NCBI GenBank assembly: GCA_035316885.1
Contig: DATHII010000094.1
Location: 1 to 16,047, forward strand
Length of the DNA stretch: 16,047 bases
Reading direction: 5' to 3'
DNA from: DASRTE01 sp035316885
GTDB lineage: Bacteria > Actinomycetota > Actinomycetes > Jiangellales > Jiangellaceae
The notes below the pieces were generated by a model. That model was given only the letters and a program-made list of their open reading frames with translations, was not told where the DNA came from and did no database searches. Every line of letters starts with the position of its first letter. Position 1 is the stretch's first letter. Below, one piece after another: positions 13,613 through 16,047 of the stretch. The position numbers and the translations under genes are program-made.

Positions 13613-14264
13613 TCACTCGGGCGCCGTGGACTGTGTCGGTGCGGGCGGCTGTGTCCGGTCGCGTTCGTCTTGGGAGGACAGAGCGGTCGACACGAGCGCG
13701 GGGAGGATGTCTGGGCTCTCGGGTTCCTCTCGGAGCTTGGGTGCTGTGGGGCTCCAGGCTCGTAGGTTCTGGAGGACATCCCTGTAGAACGCGTCGATTG
13801 CGTCGACGACGGAGTCGATGAAGGAGCCGCGCCCGATTCCCCGTTTGGTGCCCATGGCGGTCATCTGGGTGATCCGGAAGCTGCGAAGTTCAATAGAGCC
13901 GCCGTCGATAAGCAGGTCGGGTGCCTCTCGGACTGCGTGGAGCAGCTCCGCGGTGCCAGCGCCGCGGCCGTGGACGACGAAGGCTTCGATACGCAAGGGA
14001 ACTTGGGGCGTCCCTGAGTTGTCGGACCAGCCAGTTGACGCGTGTGCGTGACCGGCCTTGCCGGGGCGCCTCGATGTCGCAGTGGCAGGCGATCTGGTTG
14101 GCGCGAAGGTCTGCGGTGATATGCAGGGTGGCGATGCGGCCATCCTGCTCCAGTCCCACCCACAGCGGCGCGCTGTGCGGTGCGCCGTCGGGTAGCAGCG
14201 TGGCGAGGTGGGCGTAGTTGGGACCGTCGAACTGGGCACGAACAGGCTCGGCCAGTTCGATCAT
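13613..14264 (-). pseudogene. Frameshifted gene: PPOX-like N-terminus joined to an unknown C-terminal region
   Basis: ATG 14262-14264 has GGAG about 9 nt upstream and begins MIELAEPVRAQFDGPN, then YAHLATLLPDGAPHSAPLWV. This is the start expected of PPOX/pyridoxamine-phosphate-oxidase-like flavin- or F420-binding proteins. The reading then continues naturally (RIATLHITADLRANQIACHC, TRVNWLVRQLRDAP) but does not look like the rest of a PPOX domain. Near 13997-14008 it loses sense; the continuation (RIEAFVVHGRGAGTAELLHA to DAIDAFYRDVLQNLRAW) is in the frame shifted by one base. Removing one base from the CCC (13997-13999) or CCCC (14005-14008) run restores a single 216-residue protein. The C-terminal frame has G/C-ending codons and can also be read from TTG 13996 as a 127-residue protein. 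I do not recognise the C-terminal family. A sequencing error would make it an intact gene. Confidence 0.6.
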
Positions 14265-14367
14265 GGTGAGTCTCCACTCTCGACGTTCGCCTGTAACAGC
14301 GGCGATGCCGCCTGACATCTGCACGCCGGCCAATGACGCTACCGAAACTATGCGAGGCTGCGAGGTC

Positions 14368-15828
14368 ATGAAGGCGGACTCGGTGGCGATCGTGACGCTT
14401 GGGTGCGCTCGCAACGAGGTCGACTCGGAGGAGCTCGCCGGGCGGTTGCATGCCGAGGGCTTCGAGCTGGTCGACGACCCGGCGACGGCGGAGACCGTGG
14501 TCGTCAACACCTGCGGCTTCGTCGAGCAGGCCAAGAAGGACTCCATCGACGCGCTGCTCGACGCGGCTGACCTGCGGACGGCCGGTCACGCCCGGTCGGT
14601 CGTGGCCGTCGGCTGCCTGGCCGAGCGGTACGGCGCGGAATTGGCCGCCGAACTGCCCGAGGCTGACGCCGTCCTCGGGTTCGATGACTACGCCGCGATC
14701 GGCGACCGCCTACGCGCGGTCCTCGACGGCAGGCCGCACGTGCCACACGTGCCGCGGGACCGGCGCCGCCTGCTCCCGGTGACGCCGGCCGACCGGGCTG
14801 GCGCGGGCTTGCCGATCCCGGGGCACGTGGTGCCGGACCTGCCGGCCGGGCGTGGACCGGCGTCGGGCCCGCGGCCCGTTCGGCGTCGTCTCGACGGTGG
14901 TCCGGTGGCGCCGCTGAAGCTGGCGAGCGGGTGCGACCGTCGCTGTTCGTTCTGCGCGATTCCCAGCTTCCGGGGAGCGTTCTCGTCGCGCCGCCCGTCC
15001 GAAGTGCTCGACGAGGCCCGCTGGCTGGCCGGTCAGGGTGTCCGCGAGCTGTTCCTGGTGAGCGAGAACTCCACCTCATACGGAAAGGACCTCGGCGACC
15101 CACGGCTGCTCGAGGCTCTGCTGCCCGAGCTGGCCGCGGTCGACGGGATAGACCGGGTGCGCGTTTCATACCTGCAGCCCGCGGAGATGCGTCCCTCCCT
15201 GGTCGCTGTGATGACGTCGGCGCACGGTGTGGTTCCGTACTTCGACCTGTCCTTCCAGCACGCCAGCGGGCAACTGCTGCGCCGGATGCGCAGGTTCGGC
15301 TCGGGCCCGTCCTTCCTCGACCTGGTCGCATCGATCCGCGATCGCGCGCCCGCAGCGGGAATCCGCTCCAACGTCATCGTCGGGTTCCCGGGCGAGACGG
15401 AGGACGACCTCGTGGCGCTCGAGTCGTTCCTCGGGCAGGCGCGCCTGGACGTGGTGGGCGTCTTCGGATACTCCGACGAAGACGGCACCGAGGCAGCGGG
15501 CTTCGAAGCGAAGCTCTCGCCGGACGAGGTAGCCGACCGGGTCGGACGGGTCAGCGCGTTGGTCGACGAGCTGGTGGCACAGCGGGCCGAGGACCGGGTC
15601 GGCGACACCGTCGAGGTGCTGGTCGAGTCCGTCGACGGCGGCCTGGCAGAGGGTCGCGCCGCGCACCAGGGCCCCGAGGTGGACGGGACGACGACCGTGA
15701 CCGGCGCACGAGCCCGGGTCGGCGACATCGTGGCGGCCCGGGTCACGGGGAGCGACGGCGCGGACCTGATCGCGGCCCTTGCTCGAGATGCCGTGTCGGC
15801 GCACCGGGGACCCGCACCCGTACGCTGA
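14368..15828 (+). CDS. rimO: Ribosomal protein S12 methylthiotransferase
   Basis: A 486-residue radical-SAM enzyme that methylthiolates a conserved Asp of ribosomal protein S12. The N-terminal domain has the three cysteines expected to hold the second [4Fe-4S] cluster: VTLGCARNEVDSEEL, VVNTCGFVEQAKKDSID and AVGCLAERYG. The radical-SAM cluster C189-x3-C193-x2-C196 (CDRRCSFCAIPSFRG) is intact, followed by VSENSTSYGKDL, YLQPAEM and the SNVIVGFPGETEDD strand. The end is a TRAM-like domain (DTVEVLVESVDGGLAEGRA). ATG 14368 is taken as the start, with GAGG 10 nt upstream; an in-frame ATG at 14350 is possible. The linker before the radical-SAM domain is long, Pro/Arg-rich and of low complexity. pgsA starts 4 bp after the stop. 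Confidence 0.93.
   Translation: MKADSVAIVTLGCARNEVDSEELAGRLHAEGFELVDDPATAETVVVNTCGFVEQAKKDSIDALLDAADLRTAGHARSVVAVGCLAERYGAELAAELPEADAVLGFDDYAAIGDRLRAVLDGRPHVPHVPRDRRRLLPVTPADRAGAGLPIPGHVVPDLPAGRGPASGPRPVRRRLDGGPVAPLKLASGCDRRCSFCAIPSFRGAFSSRRPSEVLDEARWLAGQGVRELFLVSENSTSYGKDLGDPRLLEALLPELAAVDGIDRVRVSYLQPAEMRPSLVAVMTSAHGVVPYFDLSFQHASGQLLRRMRRFGSGPSFLDLVASIRDRAPAAGIRSNVIVGFPGETEDDLVALESFLGQARLDVVGVFGYSDEDGTEAAGFEAKLSPDEVADRVGRVSALVDELVAQRAEDRVGDTVEVLVESVDGGLAEGRAAHQGPEVDGTTTVTGARARVGDIVAARVTGSDGADLIAALARDAVSAHRGPAPVR
15821..15826 (+). promoter_or_regulatory. Possible pgsA -10 element inside the end of rimO (leaderless)
   Basis: TACGCT ends 6 nt before GTG 15833 and overlaps the last rimO codons. 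The spacing fits the leaderless pattern of the other genes here. pgsA could therefore have its own transcript as well as read-through from rimO. Confidence 0.4.
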
Positions 15829-15832
15829 CGGA

Positions 15833-16047
15833 GTGCCTCTGGAGAGGGAGCGTCAGCCGAGTGCGTGGAACGTGGCCAACGCTCTCACTGTTCTGCGACT
15901 CCTGCTCGTGCCGCTGCTGGCCTGGCTGCTGCTCCGCGACGGCGGGGAGGACGATCCCTCCCGGGTCGCGGCGTTCGTGACCTTCTCGGTAGCCCTGGTC
16001 ACCGACCGGGTCGACGGTGAGCTGGCGCGTCGCCGTGGGCTCGTCAC
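15833..16047 (+). CDS. pgsA: CDP-diacylglycerol-glycerol-3-phosphate 3-phosphatidyltransferase, 3'-truncated
   Basis: The first 71 codons are in the window; the gene runs off the right edge. It begins NVANALTVLRLLLVPLLAWL, the usual first membrane helix of PgsA. The CDP-alcohol phosphotransferase motif starts at D58-x2-D61-G62-x2-A65-R66, and the rest of the motif lies beyond the window. The enzyme makes phosphatidylglycerophosphate at the membrane, the precursor of phosphatidylglycerol and cardiolipin. GTG 15833 gives the family-typical N-terminus. The position downstream of ftsK and rimO agrees with the PgsA-type gene at this actinobacterial locus rather than a phosphatidylinositol-phosphate synthase. 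Confidence 0.9.
   Translation, partial: MPLERERQPSAWNVANALTVLRLLLVPLLAWLLLRDGGEDDPSRVAAFVTFSVALVTDRVDGELARRRGLV

Noticed and set aside
13830..13996. Resemblance of the minus-strand GRGAG...FRIT segment to the C-terminal part of ribosomal protein S11
   Set aside because: Only a few glycines and the FRIT-like strand agree; the S11 HNGCRP tail is absent. The similarity is too weak to claim.
13990..14012. Programmed ribosomal frameshift joining the two frames of the broken gene
   Set aside because: A +1 shift would be needed, and I see no stop codon at the slip site and no stimulatory structure. A mutation or sequencing error is simpler.

Overview
The window is a high-GC actinobacterial chromosome segment. 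Three things point there: strong G/C bias at third codon positions, frequent GTG/TTG starts with 4-bp GTGA overlaps, and the gene order thyX - dapA - RNase J - ftsK - rimO - pgsA. That order matches the conserved actinobacterial block known, for example, from Mycobacterium tuberculosis (thyX, dapA, RNase J, ftsK, pgsA3). I cannot name the genus from sequence alone.

Layout. 1-979: the end of a GNAT acetyltransferase gene, convergent with and overlapping an ASCH-like gene. 980-1177: a divergent control region with two long inverted repeats and a clear leaderless promoter. 1178-4796: a compact paaABCDE cluster for the phenylacetyl-CoA epoxidase, with overlapping or 1-bp-spaced genes. 4784-5257: a small membrane protein gene facing the paa cluster. 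5344-5526: a possible 60-residue membrane protein lying across the thyX promoter. 5543-7267: thyX, interrupted in frame by a 322-residue intein that carries a LAGLIDADG homing endonuclease. 7316-9909: dapA and RNase J, translationally coupled. 10198-12705: ftsK. 12716-13537: a DUF72 (YecE-like) gene. 13613-14264 (minus): a gene broken by a 1-nt frameshift, whose start resembles PPOX/flavin-binding proteins and whose C-terminal part belongs to no family I can name. 14368-15828: rimO. 15833-end: the start of pgsA.

How the parts work together. PaaABCDE is one multicomponent oxygenase: PaaA/PaaC form the core, PaaB bridges, PaaD helps assemble metal clusters and PaaE feeds electrons. The thyX-to-pgsA block is housekeeping: dTMP synthesis, lysine/DAP synthesis, RNA decay, chromosome translocation, S12 methylthiolation and phospholipid synthesis. 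The accessory elements are the thyX intein and the broken gene between ftsK and rimO.

The strongest unusual signal is the thyX intein. It sits in the invariant ThyX active-site region and has a non-canonical C-terminal splice junction (Gly instead of the usual penultimate His). A second theme is leaderless initiation: five genes have a TANNNT element exactly 6 or 7 nt before the start codon. I found no rRNA, tRNA, CRISPR array or insertion sequence.
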